A stretch of 64,000 nt of DNA, from assembly GCF_012927125.1 (NCBI RefSeq), contig NZ_JABBFZ010000007.1, forward strand, positions 186,001 through 250,000, read 5' to 3'. Origin of the DNA: Paraburkholderia antibiotica (lineage in GTDB: Bacteria > Pseudomonadota > Gammaproteobacteria > Burkholderiales > Burkholderiaceae). The notes under the pieces are model-generated. The model was given only the letters and a program-made list of their open reading frames with translations. It was not told where the DNA came from and did no database searches. Position 1 is the stretch's first letter, and every line of letters starts with the position of its first letter. Shown here piece by piece: positions 49,583 to 58,300 of this stretch. The translations under genes were made by a program, and so were the position numbers.

Positions 49583-51121
49583 ATGCCCCAGCCGGCCGCC
49601 GATAGTCTGCGCCGCACGCTGCTGCGGCGCCTCGCTGCTCCCCTCTCGCTGCTCGCACTGATGAGCGGCCTGATCGCTTACTGGCTCGCGTGGCAGTACA
49701 CGCAGCACGTGGTCGACCGCTCGCTCGCCGACCTCGCCACCGCGATCTCCAAACAGATCCAGATTGCCGGACCGGAAGCGTCGGTCACGGTGCCGCCACT
49801 CGCTCAGGCGATGTTCTCCGATCCGGTCGAACAGCTCGTCTACCGGATCAGCGACGGTGAGACCGAAATCGCCGGCGACCACAACCTGCCGCTGCAAGGC
49901 ACCAACGTGCGGCGGATGCATTACGCGTATGTCTTCGAAACGCAGCACGAGGGCGTGACCGTGCGCGTCGCGCAGGTGCGGGTCGATCAGCCGTCCGGCA
50001 ATCCGATCGTCGTCGAGGTCGGCCAGCCGGTGCATCACCGTTTTCGCATCGCCGCCGAATTCCTGGTCGCGATCATGATGCCGTTGCTGTTGCTGCTGCT
50101 GGCCGGCTGGGTGATCGTGTGGCGCGTCGTCAATCAGCAGCTCAATCCGCTGACCGCGCTTGCGGATTCGCTAAACCGGCAGACTCACACGTCGCTCGAA
50201 CCGGTCGACGAAACCTATGTGCCGGTCGAAATCCGTCCGCTCACCGGCGCGTTGAACGCGCTGCTCGATCGTCTGAAGTCCGCGCTCGATGCGCAACGCA
50301 AATTCATCGCCGACGCCGCGCATCAGCTGCGCACGCCGTTGACCGCGGTGAAGCTGCACGCCGAGCAGGCGGCCGTCGCGCGCGATCCGCAACAGACGCT
50401 GGCGGCCGTGCGCGAATTGCGCTCCGCCGCCGATCGCGCGGTGCGGCTGTCGAATCAGTTGCTGTCGCTCGCGCGCGCGGAGCCGGGCGAACAGGCCGCG
50501 CGCTTCGTCAACGTCGACATGGCCGCGCTCGCGTTCGACACCGGCGCCGAATGGGTGCCGCGTGCGCTCGCCGTGCGTGTGGACCTCGGCTTCCAGCGTC
50601 TCGACGATCCGGCGAACGATCACCCGCTGATGGCGCGTGGCAATCCGGTGCTGCTGCATGAAGTGATCGCGAATCTGCTGGATAACGCGCTGAAGTACGT
50701 GCCGCCCTCGCGCATCGACGGCGGACGTATTACGGTGACGGTATCTCAAACGCTGATCGACGATCTGCGCATGGCGGAGATCGTCGTCGAAGATAATGGG
50801 CCCGGCGTGCCGCATTCGCAGCAGGTGGATCTGTTCAAGCGCTTTTTCCGCGGCGACGGGCAGAGCGAAGCCGGCGTCGATAGCGGCGCGGGTCTGGGCC
50901 TCGCGATCGTCCACGACATCATGGTGCTGCACCACGGCAGCGTGCATTACGAAGATGCACCGGAAGGCGGTGCACGCTTTATCGTGCGGGTTCCGCTGCT
51001 GCCCGCAGGTACGTCGGCCGGTACGCCCGACAGCACCACGACCGCCGCGACCACCACGAACGATGCCGACGCGCGACGCCTGGCAAAAAAACCGGCGCCC
51101 TCGGCGCCGGTGGATCTGTAG
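49583..51121 (+). CDS. Sensor histidine kinase (TctE/QseC-like)
   Basis: Membrane kinase (512 aa) pairing with the preceding regulator. First membrane helix about 18-38, periplasmic sensor of the 2CSK_N type (about 40-158), second helix about 160-180 (LVAIMMPLLLLLLAGWVIVW), HAMP-like linker, H-box FIADAAHQLRTPLTAVKLH with phospho-acceptor H247, N-box EVIANLLDNALKYVP, then VVEDNGPGVP and GAGLGLAIV. The family includes tricarboxylate sensors, but no transporter is adjacent, so the signal is unknown. The last codons (LAKKPAPSAPVDL) overlap a terminator hairpin serving the opposite strand. Confidence 0.95.
   Translation: MPQPAADSLRRTLLRRLAAPLSLLALMSGLIAYWLAWQYTQHVVDRSLADLATAISKQIQIAGPEASVTVPPLAQAMFSDPVEQLVYRISDGETEIAGDHNLPLQGTNVRRMHYAYVFETQHEGVTVRVAQVRVDQPSGNPIVVEVGQPVHHRFRIAAEFLVAIMMPLLLLLLAGWVIVWRVVNQQLNPLTALADSLNRQTHTSLEPVDETYVPVEIRPLTGALNALLDRLKSALDAQRKFIADAAHQLRTPLTAVKLHAEQAAVARDPQQTLAAVRELRSAADRAVRLSNQLLSLARAEPGEQAARFVNVDMAALAFDTGAEWVPRALAVRVDLGFQRLDDPANDHPLMARGNPVLLHEVIANLLDNALKYVPPSRIDGGRITVTVSQTLIDDLRMAEIVVEDNGPGVPHSQQVDLFKRFFRGDGQSEAGVDSGAGLGLAIVHDIMVLHHGSVHYEDAPEGGARFIVRVPLLPAGTSAGTPDSTTTAATTTNDADARRLAKKPAPSAPVDL
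51085..51111 (-). terminator. Intrinsic terminator of the SET-domain gene, inside the kinase coding end
   Basis: ACCGGCGCC (51091-51099) pairs with GGCGCCGGT (51103-51111), loop CTC. On the minus strand a T-run follows (A-run 51085-51091 on plus). It lies within the last codons of the convergent kinase gene and about 145 bp after the SET gene stop. Confidence 0.75.
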
Positions 51122-51255
51122 CAAGGTAAAGCGCGCCGCGCGAACTGCTTCGACTCTGACGATCAGACGGACGGTTCGCGCGACGCGATCAACGCCTCCT
51201 AATCAAAGCACCCGATAGATTCAATCCACCCGGCCCGCGCGGCACCCACCACCGC

Positions 51256-51795
51256 TCACTTCTTCTTCGCTTTCTTCGTCGACTTGCTCGTCGACTTGCT
51301 GGACTTGTCCGCCTTGCCGGACTCCTTGCCTTTACCCGATTTGCCTTCTTCCGGCGGCGCCAGCATCGTGCCGCGACACTTGCGCGCGCCGCAACGGCAT
51401 TCGTATTCCTTCTTCAGCTTCTTCGTCTGACGCGCGTCGATCACGAGGCCGTAGTCGTAAAAAAGCTCTTCGCCTTCGGCGATATCGTGCAGCGCGTGCA
51501 CGTACACGTGCCCGTCGATCTCCTCGGCCTCGCAGTTCGGCGCGCACGAATGATTGATCCAGCGCGCGCTATTGCCGTCCACCTTGCCGTCGATCACCTT
51601 GCCGTTGTCGAGCGCGAAGTAGAACGTGTGATTCGGTTCGGCCGGATTGTGCGGATGACGGCGCAATGCTTCTTTCCAGGAGATCCGCTCGCCCTTGTAT
51701 TCGATCAGCCGCTCGCCGGCGGCAATGGGTTCGAGGGCAAACACGCCTTTGCCGTGCACACCCGAACGGCGCACGGCGATCCTGCGTGAATTCAT
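51256..51795 (-). CDS. SET domain protein-lysine methyltransferase-like protein
   Basis: SET domain protein (179 aa), a family best known from eukaryotic histone methyltransferases. N-terminal SGVHGKGVFALEPIAAGERLIEYKGE, the SAM-binding knot RWINHSCAPNCEA (81-88 NHSCAPNC), catalytic Tyr in LFYDYGLV, and a post-SET zinc cluster (C133, C135, C140 in YECRCGARKCRGT, plus C87). A Lys/Ser-rich tail (about 146-179) could bind DNA or RNA. AAGGAT is 8 bases before the ATG at 51795. Target protein unknown; bacterial homologues occur in Burkholderia and relatives. Stands alone, convergent with the kinase. Confidence 0.93.
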   Translation of the reverse strand: MNSRRIAVRRSGVHGKGVFALEPIAAGERLIEYKGERISWKEALRRHPHNPAEPNHTFYFALDNGKVIDGKVDGNSARWINHSCAPNCEAEEIDGHVYVHALHDIAEGEELFYDYGLVIDARQTKKLKKEYECRCGARKCRGTMLAPPEEGKSGKGKESGKADKSSKSTSKSTKKAKKK

Positions 51796-52006
51796 TGAAT
51801 GAATCCTTGTGAAGAACTGGGGATGAAATCGGGCAATCGTCAGCCACGTCTTGCGCGCGGATTTTCCTGACGCGGATAGCAAACGCGGCGCCCTGCGAGC
51901 GCCGCGTCGACGTGCGACGCACCATGCGCCACAACCGGAATCCTACACGCTGTCGATGGCATCGTTCAACCGTCGAACGATGCGTTTGCCCGGTGTGCGG
52001 TGGGCG

Positions 52007-53119
52007 TCATCGTTGACCAAACGAAATGTCGCCGAACAGCGCCTTCTGCTCGCGCGGCTGCGAGCGCCAGTACTGCGGCGGCGCTTCGACCGTGGCGCCG
52101 AGTTGCGCCGCCGCGTGCCACGGCCAGCGCGGGTTGTAGAGCAGCGCACGAGCGAGCGCGATCAGATCGGCGTCGCCCGCTTCGATCAGTTGCTCCGCAT
52201 GCAGCGGATCGGTAATCAGACCGACGCCGATCGTCGTGAGGCCGGTCGCATGCTTGACCGCCTTGGCGAACGGAATCTGATAGCCCGGTTCGAGCGGAAT
52301 TTTCTGCAGCGGCGACACCCCGCCCGACGATACGTCGATCCAGTCGCAGCCGCGCTTTTCGAGCTCGTGCGCGAACGCGATCGTGTCTTCGAGCGTCCAG
52401 CCGCCATCGACCCAGTCGGTTGCCGATACGCGCACGCCGACCGGTTTGTCGGCCGGGAATGCAGCACGCACGATGTCGAAGATTTCGAGCGGGAAACGCA
52501 TGCGGTTTTCGAGCGAGCCGCCGTATTCATCGTCGCGCTGATTCGCGATCGGCGACAGGAACTGATGCAGCAGATAGCCATGCGCCGCATGCACCTCGAG
52601 TGCATCGATGCCAAGACGCGCGGCACGGCGCGCCGAGGCGCCGAACGCTTCGCGGATCCGGTTCAGACCGGCGACGTCGAGCGCGAGCGGCGGCTCCTCG
52701 CCCGGCTTATGCGGCAATGCCGACGGCGCGTGCGGCAGCCAGCCGCCCTGCGCGACCGGAATCAGCTGACCGCCGTCCCAAGGCGCGTGGCTCGACGCCT
52801 TGCGGCCGGCATGCGCGAGCTGCATCGTCACGTTGATATGCGAATGCTTGCGGATCGCGGCCAGCACCGGTACGAGCGCGGCTTCGGTCGTGTCGTCCCA
52901 CAAGCCGAGATCGCCCGGGGTGATGCGGCCATCCGGCTCGACCGCGGTCGCTTCGATGCACAGCATGCCCGCGCCGGACAGCGCAAGGCTGCCGAGGTGA
53001 ATCATGTGCCATGCGGTCGCCTCGCCGCGTTCGGCAGAGTACTGGCACATCGGGGATACGACGATACGATTAGGAAGCGTCACGCTACGCAGCGTGAGCG
53101 GAGAAAAAAGCGCGCTCAT
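52007..53119 (-). CDS. Old Yellow Enzyme family NADH:flavin oxidoreductase
   Basis: FMN-dependent ene-reductase of the YqjM/NamA type (370 aa), which reduces activated double bonds or nitro compounds. TIM-barrel marks: FSPLTLRSVTLPNRIVVSPM, where the active-site Cys is in VVSPMCQYSA as in YqjM; MQLAHAGRKAS; VHAAHGYLLHQFLSP; and ALARALLYNPRWPWHAA. I start at the ATG at 53119 (MSALFSPL); the frame is open further upstream but not homologous. Next to a glutamine amidotransferase-like gene on the same strand, with no evident functional link. Confidence 0.94.
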   Translation of the reverse strand: MSALFSPLTLRSVTLPNRIVVSPMCQYSAERGEATAWHMIHLGSLALSGAGMLCIEATAVEPDGRITPGDLGLWDDTTEAALVPVLAAIRKHSHINVTMQLAHAGRKASSHAPWDGGQLIPVAQGGWLPHAPSALPHKPGEEPPLALDVAGLNRIREAFGASARRAARLGIDALEVHAAHGYLLHQFLSPIANQRDDEYGGSLENRMRFPLEIFDIVRAAFPADKPVGVRVSATDWVDGGWTLEDTIAFAHELEKRGCDWIDVSSGGVSPLQKIPLEPGYQIPFAKAVKHATGLTTIGVGLITDPLHAEQLIEAGDADLIALARALLYNPRWPWHAAAQLGATVEAPPQYWRSQPREQKALFGDISFGQR

Positions 53120-53192
53120 GGATTCGCCCAGTGAAAACCCGAGAGCGATCGAGCATAGCACTGCAAGCGGTTTAATGCATGAACGTGGCGGC

Positions 53193-53906
53193 TCAGGCCT
53201 TCGGCTCGACGCTATCGAGCCATTCATCGAACATACGGCGCGCGGCGGCTTCGAGTGCGGGACCGTGTTGCGCGGTGTCGGCGCGTAGCGCGCGCGCATC
53301 GATGCCATGGCCGGCCAGTTCGCTCGCATTGCCGATCAGCCAGGGCTCAAAACGGTCGGTGCGAATCTCGGGATGACACTGCAGACCGAGCACGTGCTTG
53401 CCCCAGGCGAACGCCTGGTTCTCGCAGGCGGGGGTCGATGCGAGACGTGTCGCGCCGGCGGGAAGCTCGAAGGTCTCGCCGTGCCAATGCAGCATCGACG
53501 TATGCTCGCCGTCCAGATGACGCAGCGGCGAAGCGCGGCCGGCATCGGTGAGCGTGAGTGGGGTCCAGCCGAGTTCGGCTTGCGCCGCGGGATAGAGGCG
53601 AGCACCGAGCGCCCGCGCGATCAGCTGTGCGCCGAGGCAGATGCCCAGCGTCGGCAGACCGGCCGCGATGCGTTTTTCGATCATCGCGAGCAGCGGCGCG
53701 AGCGTTGGATACAGCGCGTCGTCGGTGGCGCTGATTGGGCCGCCGAGCACCACCATCAAAGAGGCCGAAACCGGATTGGGTGCCTCGATACGGGCGACCC
53801 CGACGTCGAGATAACGGACCGGACGTCCACGTTCGCCAAGCACGAGTTCCAGACTACCCAGATCCTCGAAGTGCACATGGCGAATGGCCAATACTTCGCG
53901 ATTCAT
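53193..53906 (-). CDS. Class I glutamine amidotransferase-like protein
   Basis: Class I GATase domain protein (237 aa; GuaA-N-like). Catalytic triad visible: nucleophile Cys in TLGICLGAQLIARALG (about residue 89), His and Glu in LGLQCHPEIRTDRFEPWL. No synthetase domain is attached. Stand-alone members of this group act as gamma-glutamyl hydrolases of polyamine derivatives or have unknown roles. Located between the MarR gene and the OYE gene on the same strand; a possible operon. Confidence 0.9.
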   Translation of the reverse strand: MNREVLAIRHVHFEDLGSLELVLGERGRPVRYLDVGVARIEAPNPVSASLMVVLGGPISATDDALYPTLAPLLAMIEKRIAAGLPTLGICLGAQLIARALGARLYPAAQAELGWTPLTLTDAGRASPLRHLDGEHTSMLHWHGETFELPAGATRLASTPACENQAFAWGKHVLGLQCHPEIRTDRFEPWLIGNASELAGHGIDARALRADTAQHGPALEAAARRMFDEWLDSVEPKA

Positions 53907-53972
53907 CGGCCTGCCCTACCTTCAGGTTAACTAAGGACTTGCCGCCAACGACCGGGTCATTGCACAGCGCTA

Positions 53973-54012
53973 GCCGGCAGACAGGCGGCAGTGCCGCCCG
54001 CCGTTTGCCGGC
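53973..54012. repeat. Nested inverted repeats after the MarR gene
   Basis: Outer arms GCCGGCA (53973-53979) and TGCCGGC (54006-54012) enclose inner arms GGCGGCA (53984-53990) and TGCCGCC (53992-53998). The structure follows the MarR stop by about 40 bp on the minus strand. Without a T-run it is at best an imperfect terminator or mRNA end stabiliser. Confidence 0.5.
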
Positions 54013-54051
54013 GAGGCCATGTTAGCGGATTGCTCCGGAAAATGCCCCTTT

Positions 54052-54690
54052 TTACTGGGCGAAGATCTTCCAGGTTTTCTTCTGGCTGGCGACGTCCGCG
54101 GTTTCGTGCACGGAGCAGTCGAGACGCAGATCGGTGTCCGACATGTTCAGGTCGAGCAGCGCGCAGTGATGCGGCGTCTTCTTCGGGTTCTTGCTCGGCT
54201 GGAAATGCGAGCAGCTTAAGCACATACGATGCGACGGGATCGTGTTTTGCGCTTCGAGCAGATAGATGGTCTTGAGCAGCGTGCGGTAGAACACGGCCTG
54301 CTCGTCGTCGCGCAGCGTGCCGACGGCCTTGCTCAGGAACTCCGGCCATTGCGCCGCGCGCTTCGCGGCGGTGCGGCCACGCGAGGTCAGGCGAACCGCG
54401 AGTGCGCGACCGTCGTCGAGCGCACGACGCTTTTCGACGAGGCCCTTGGTTTCGAGCGTGCTCACCGCGTCGCTGGTGGTGGCAGCGGTCAACGCCGTTT
54501 CACGCGCGATTTCGCCGAGACGCATCGGTCCCTTGCGCTGCATCAAAAGCACGAGGATTTCGCCCTGGGTCGGCGTGAGGCCTGCGCCTTCCGCCCATTC
54601 CCAAGCCTGGCTTCGCATCGCCGTGCTCAATCGCAAGAGGCTGTGGGTCACTCGCCCGGCTGCCTGTTCTCCGTATACACCTTCGCTCAT
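54052..54690 (-). CDS. MarR-family transcriptional regulator with a four-cysteine C-terminal extension
   Basis: Winged-helix regulator (212 aa). The MarR core is residues about 12-148 (GLTPTQGEILVLLMQRKGPM, then the HTH LGEIARETALTAATTSDAVS and the wing KRRALDDGRALAVRLTSRG). A C-terminal extension of about 60 residues, absent from ordinary MarR proteins, has C157-x2-C160, C176 and C192 plus H154, H162, H174, H175 and H195 (MCLSCSHFQPS, HHCALLDLN, RLDCSVHE). This pattern suggests a bound zinc or an iron-sulfur cluster for metal or redox sensing (inference). Gene targets unknown. Confidence 0.92.
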   Translation of the reverse strand: MSEGVYGEQAAGRVTHSLLRLSTAMRSQAWEWAEGAGLTPTQGEILVLLMQRKGPMRLGEIARETALTAATTSDAVSTLETKGLVEKRRALDDGRALAVRLTSRGRTAAKRAAQWPEFLSKAVGTLRDDEQAVFYRTLLKTIYLLEAQNTIPSHRMCLSCSHFQPSKNPKKTPHHCALLDLNMSDTDLRLDCSVHETADVASQKKTWKIFAQ

Positions 54691-54903
54691 AATCTTCGAT
54701 TCGTTTATTTACCGCTTTCGTGCACTGCCGGCGAACTGCCTGCCGTGCGTGCCCGTTGCGTGTGTGGGGTAGCTTCGCCCAACCGCGGACGAAACCGTTT
54801 TTCTACTATCTCAAAAATTTACCGCCTCGGAAGCTCTGAAGCGGCGAAAACGACATTCTATTCGAGAGCGGCAAATCGTACAGCTAACTTATCCAACGGA
54901 TGC

Positions 54904-54912
54904 TGTGGATAA
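54904..54912 (-). other. DnaA-box sequence (TGTGGATAA)
   Basis: Exact complement of TTATCCACA. A looser TTATCCAAC lies just before it (54889-54897). Part of the first origin-like island. Confidence 0.5.
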
Positions 54913-55072
54913 TCAGGGGAAAACGTTTGGACAGCCTGTGTACTGTTTGCAGACAAGTACTTGCAGCATGTCGAACGTTTCCTCGGTTGTGCTTGCCTGG
55001 GGGCCTGCGACACACGTCCGACGCGCCCACTTATCATTTCCCCAGCGTGTTGACTTTGCAAGAAATTATTCA

Positions 55073-55129
55073 GTTGTCCACAGGCTTCGACAATGCTTGT
55101 TAACGACTACTACGTTTGTATACGTAAAC
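55073..55129 (-). repeat. Composite GTTTAC/GTATAC/GTTAAC/DnaA-box element, copy 1
   Basis: Read on the minus strand: GTTTAC, GTATAC within the next 9 bases, CGTAGTA, 3 bases, GTTAACAAGC, 12 bases, TGTGGACAAC. The same blocks in the same order and almost the same spacing occur on the plus strand at 58243-58300. The blocks total 33 bases and differ at one position between the copies. Confidence 0.8.
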
Positions 55130-55181
55130 TTTCGAAAAATCTGAAGGGCCGGGCGCGCAAAAAAACCTAAAAATTTCTTAC

Positions 55182-55207
55182 AAAAAAACCCGCGCGCGGC
55201 GGGTTTT
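55182..55207 (-). terminator. Intrinsic terminator after ybdK
   Basis: ACCCGC (55188-55193) pairs with GCGGGT (55199-55204), extended by A-T pairs; loop GCGCG. A T-run follows on the minus strand. It lies 55 bp after the ybdK-type gene stop. Confidence 0.88.
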
Positions 55208-55261
55208 GTCGAAAGCTCACGTTGTGACGCAAGCGAACAGGCTCTGGCGTAGCCCGCGCGA

Positions 55262-56377
55262 TTACACACGCCATTGCAAACATTGTTGCCGCACCGCTTC
55301 GTGCAAGGACTTTTCCTGTGCAACTACGCTGCGTAGCCACGTCGCATCGTTGACCTGACCACGAGCGATTGCACCTATTTCGGCCAACGCGTTAGTCGAA
55401 CCGAGCGCCTCGGCATGCGGGCCGATCTGTTCGAGCGTTTCGAGAATATCTTCGGAAATCGTCTTGCGTTCGCCCGTTTGCGGATTGATGCAGGTGCCGC
55501 CGAGCCCGAAGCGACACGCTTCGAAGCGGTTGAACGTGTAGACCAGATAGTCGTCTTCCTTCGGCATGATCGGTTTGTCGAGCAGCAGATGGCGCGCGAG
55601 CGTCTGGATGTAGCAGGCGATCGCAGCAGCCCGGTCCACCGAAAACGGCGTATCCATTACGCGTACTTCGATCGTGCCGAAACCCGGCTTCGGCCGGATG
55701 TCCCAGTAGAAATCCTTCATGCTGTTGACCACGCCGGTGTGGACCATCTTCGAGAAATATTCCTCGAAGCTGTCCCACGTCAACACGAACGGTGCGCGGC
55801 CGGACAACGGAAACGCGAACACGGAATTCAGGCGTGCCGAATGAAATCCGGTATCGACGCCCTGCACGAACGGCGACGACGCCGACAACGCGATGAAATG
55901 CGGAATGAAGCGCGACATCGAATGCAGCAGATACAGCGCGCTGTTCGGATCCGGGCAGCCGATGTGCACGTGCTGGCCGAACACCGTGAACTGCTTCGCG
56001 AGATAGCCGTACAGCTCGGAAAGATACTGGAAGCGCGGCGTATCGACGATCTGCCGCTCGCTCCATTGCTGGAACGCATGCGTGCCGCCGCCGCACAGGC
56101 CGACGTTCAGATGATCGGCGGCGGACACCAGCGTGTCGCGAATCTTGCGCAGATCGGTCACCGCCTGTTCGTGCGACGTGCAGATGCCGGTCGACAGCTC
56201 GATCATGCTCTCGGTGATTTCCGGCGTGATATTGCCGGGGATTTTTTCATCCTTGATGAGGCGCAGCAGATCGGTGCCGGCTTTGGTCAGATCATAGTCG
56301 TGCGTATTGACGATCTGCATTTCGAGTTCGATACCGAAGGTGAACGGTTTCGAATCGATGAAGGGTTCGAGTGACAT
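55262..56377 (-). CDS. YbdK family carboxylate-amine ligase (glutamate-cysteine ligase type 2)
   Basis: Member of the GCS2 superfamily (371 aa), ATP-dependent carboxylate-amine ligases; E. coli YbdK has weak glutamate-cysteine ligase activity, and the true substrate is unknown. Start [20 protein letters not shown] carries the acidic metal ligands (GIELEMQ). Other marks: [47 protein letters not shown], and [25 protein letters not shown] is 6 bases before the ATG. Just upstream on the same strand is a Kef-type antiporter gene. Confidence 0.93.
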   Translation of the reverse strand: MSLEPFIDSKPFTFGIELEMQIVNTHDYDLTKAGTDLLRLIKDEKIPGNITPEITESMIELSTGICTSHEQAVTDLRKIRDTLVSAADHLNVGLCGGGTHAFQQWSERQIVDTPRFQYLSELYGYLAKQFTVFGQHVHIGCPDPNSALYLLHSMSRFIPHFIALSASSPFVQGVDTGFHSARLNSVFAFPLSGRAPFVLTWDSFEEYFSKMVHTGVVNSMKDFYWDIRPKPGFGTIEVRVMDTPFSVDRAAAIACYIQTLARHLLLDKPIMPKEDDYLVYTFNRFEACRFGLGGTCINPQTGERKTISEDILETLEQIGPHAEALGSTNALAEIGAIARGQVNDATWLRSVVAQEKSLHEAVRQQCLQWRV

Positions 56378-56453
56378 GGCGTCCCCTGAGTCAGGTCGTT
56401 TTTAAGCGAAGTGTTGAAACGGATTCTTCAAGCGCGTGTTGAACTCACCGCGC

Positions 56454-57659
56454 TCACTCCTCGCGCCGCTCGGAAACGAGCGCGAGGCTGCGATAGACGA
56501 GCCACGGACCAAGAATCTGCAGCACGAAAATCGTGCACATGACGATCGCGCGCAATTGCGGATCGAAATTCGGATACATGTTGTAGGTGTCGTCGACGAG
56601 CAGATACGCAAGCGCCGACATCGGCGACAACGACAAACCCAGCGCGATCCCCTGCTTCCAGTTCAGGCCGCTCGGCTTGGCGAACGCGAGTACGCCCACC
56701 AGCTTCGCCACCAGCCGAGCAACGATCAGGCCCAGCGCCGCGACGCCGCCCAACGCGATGTGCTTCCATTCGAAAGAAGTCAACGTCAGCACGAACAGGA
56801 TCACCGTCAGCAGCCAGCCGGCGGTGCCGAAATGCTCCGGCCACAGTTGCGGGCGCGCTTCGTGATTCTTCACGATGATGCCGGCGGCAAGCAACGCGAG
56901 AATCGTCGACAGCTTGAACAGATGCGCCACCGCTATCGCCAGCAGCACGAGACCGAACAGCGCAACGAACGAATGCTCGTCGTGCATGTTCAGACGACGA
57001 TAGAAAAACGTGCAGGTCCGCGCGAGCAGATACGCGAGCACGAGCGAGCCGACCAGCAGATACAGCGGCTGCAGAATCGTCGCGAATACGTTGCCGTAAA
57101 CCTCCTGATGCAGCCAGCTCGACACGAGCTTTTCGATCACGACCGCATACATGCTGTTCAGCGCGGTCAGGGTCAGCAGACGCTGCGTGACCTGCCCTTC
57201 GGCACGCAATTCGGTTTTCAGCTGGATCACCATTGCCGGCGACGTCGCCATCGCAATCGCGGCGAGCACAGTCGCGACCATCAGCGGCACGTTCAGGAAC
57301 AGCAGTACCGGCAACACCAGCGCGAACGTCAGCGTCGCCTCGGCCACGCTCGACAGGATCAGCCACGGATTGCGACGGATCCAGCGCAGATCGAGCCGGC
57401 TACCGAGTTCGAACAGCAGTAAACCGAGCGCAACGTCGAGCAGCGGCCGCGCGGCACGCGCCGAATCCACGTCGATCACGCCAAAACCGGCCGCACCGGC
57501 AATCAGACCGATCACCGCATAACCGGAAATGCGCGGTAAACGCCACGCGCGATAACACAGCTCGCCGCACAAACCGGCGGCAAGCAAGGCGAGACCCGCC
57601 CAGAAAATGGCATCGGGAGAAAGCGGCCACGCTGGCAGAAACGAAAACGCCGAATTCAT
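56454..57659 (-). CDS. Kef-type cation/proton antiporter (CPA2), membrane domain only
   Basis: Inner-membrane antiporter (401 aa) with about 12 helices, Na_H_Exchanger family. Marks: RLPRISGYAVIGLIAGAAGF, ARPLLDVALGLLLFELGSRLD (the helix 3-4 region), AAIAMATSPAMVIQLKTEL and the long conserved core to GIALGLSLSPMSALAYLLVDD. It lacks the C-terminal RCK/TrkA-N domain and the usual KefF partner, so control by glutathione is unlikely. Start ATG at 57659 (MNSAFSF), with AAGGAG 11 bases before. 76 bp upstream of the ybdK-type gene; possible operon. Confidence 0.9.
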   Translation of the reverse strand: MNSAFSFLPAWPLSPDAIFWAGLALLAAGLCGELCYRAWRLPRISGYAVIGLIAGAAGFGVIDVDSARAARPLLDVALGLLLFELGSRLDLRWIRRNPWLILSSVAEATLTFALVLPVLLFLNVPLMVATVLAAIAMATSPAMVIQLKTELRAEGQVTQRLLTLTALNSMYAVVIEKLVSSWLHQEVYGNVFATILQPLYLLVGSLVLAYLLARTCTFFYRRLNMHDEHSFVALFGLVLLAIAVAHLFKLSTILALLAAGIIVKNHEARPQLWPEHFGTAGWLLTVILFVLTLTSFEWKHIALGGVAALGLIVARLVAKLVGVLAFAKPSGLNWKQGIALGLSLSPMSALAYLLVDDTYNMYPNFDPQLRAIVMCTIFVLQILGPWLVYRSLALVSERREE

Positions 57660-58242
57660 CGTAATGGGTTCTCCTTGGCAGCAACGGCAGACGACACGAC
57701 CGGCGCACACGCACACCGGTAAACGAGCGAACGGCTAAGAGCCTCGCTGTCGCAAGCGCTTCGCGAAGTCAGCGTTGCGATTTTTCAATAATCGGATGAT
57801 CGGGAACGCGCCGCGGCCGCAAAGAACCGCAATGATTCCGGCACCTTCACGGAGGCGGAAATAGCAACCGGCACGGTGAAAGAACGCCGTCGACTTTGAA
57901 TCAGATTCTGTTTGATCGACACCGTTCCGTAGCAGCGCGTGCCGCCCATCGGTGGGACACGACGCGAAAAAGAACGGCGATTGTGCCATAGCTTTTTTAT
58001 TCCTGACCGAAAAGCCGTCAACTTGCTGTCAAAACGGTAAAAACGTATGCCATCTTCATGATGGGTGGCAAAAGCGACCGTTTTGCCCTATCAGCCGATG
58101 TTAACCGGTCACTCAGTCTGCATGACGTAAATGTGATTTTCATGTGCGGTTTCGTGGTTAACCGGCAGCGCTTTGGCGAGGTTTTGACGGAATTCGGCCG
58201 CTCGATGGTCAGGGCGCTAGCCCTCGCTGTTGCTGTTTACTG

Positions 58243-58300
58243 GTTTACCGTATGTATACGTAGTAACAGTTAACAAGCTGCCTCCGTTTCTGTGGATAAC
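58243..58300 (+). repeat. Composite GTTTAC/GTATAC/GTTAAC/DnaA-box element, copy 2
   Basis: On the plus strand: GTTTAC, 10 bases containing most of a GTATAC, CGTAGTA, 3 bases, GTTAACAAGC, 12 bases, TGTGGATAAC. Inverted relative to the copy at 55073-55129, with the same block order and one base difference in one spacer. Includes the perfect DnaA box TGTGGATAA at 58291-58299. Confidence 0.8.

Larger units (their letters stand above)
54691..55181. other. Intergenic region with DnaA-box-like and palindromic sequences
   Basis: About 490 bp without a gene. It holds TGTGGATAA (54904-54912), TTGTCCACA (55074-55082), GTTAAC (55099-55104), GTATAC (55118-55123) and an AT-rich tail (55150-55190). The composite element at 55073-55129 recurs in inverted orientation at 58243-58300. 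Confidence 0.6.

Noticed and set aside
53925..53930. GTTAAC between the GATase and MarR genes
   Set aside because: A single isolated copy without DnaA box or GTATAC; not part of the islands.
54673..54678. GTATAC inside the MarR gene
   Set aside because: It encodes part of GVYGE and stands alone; probably chance.
57735..57989. 84-codon minus-strand frame before the Kef gene
   Set aside because: No recognisable motif and no clear ribosome binding site; kept only as a note in the intergenic entry.
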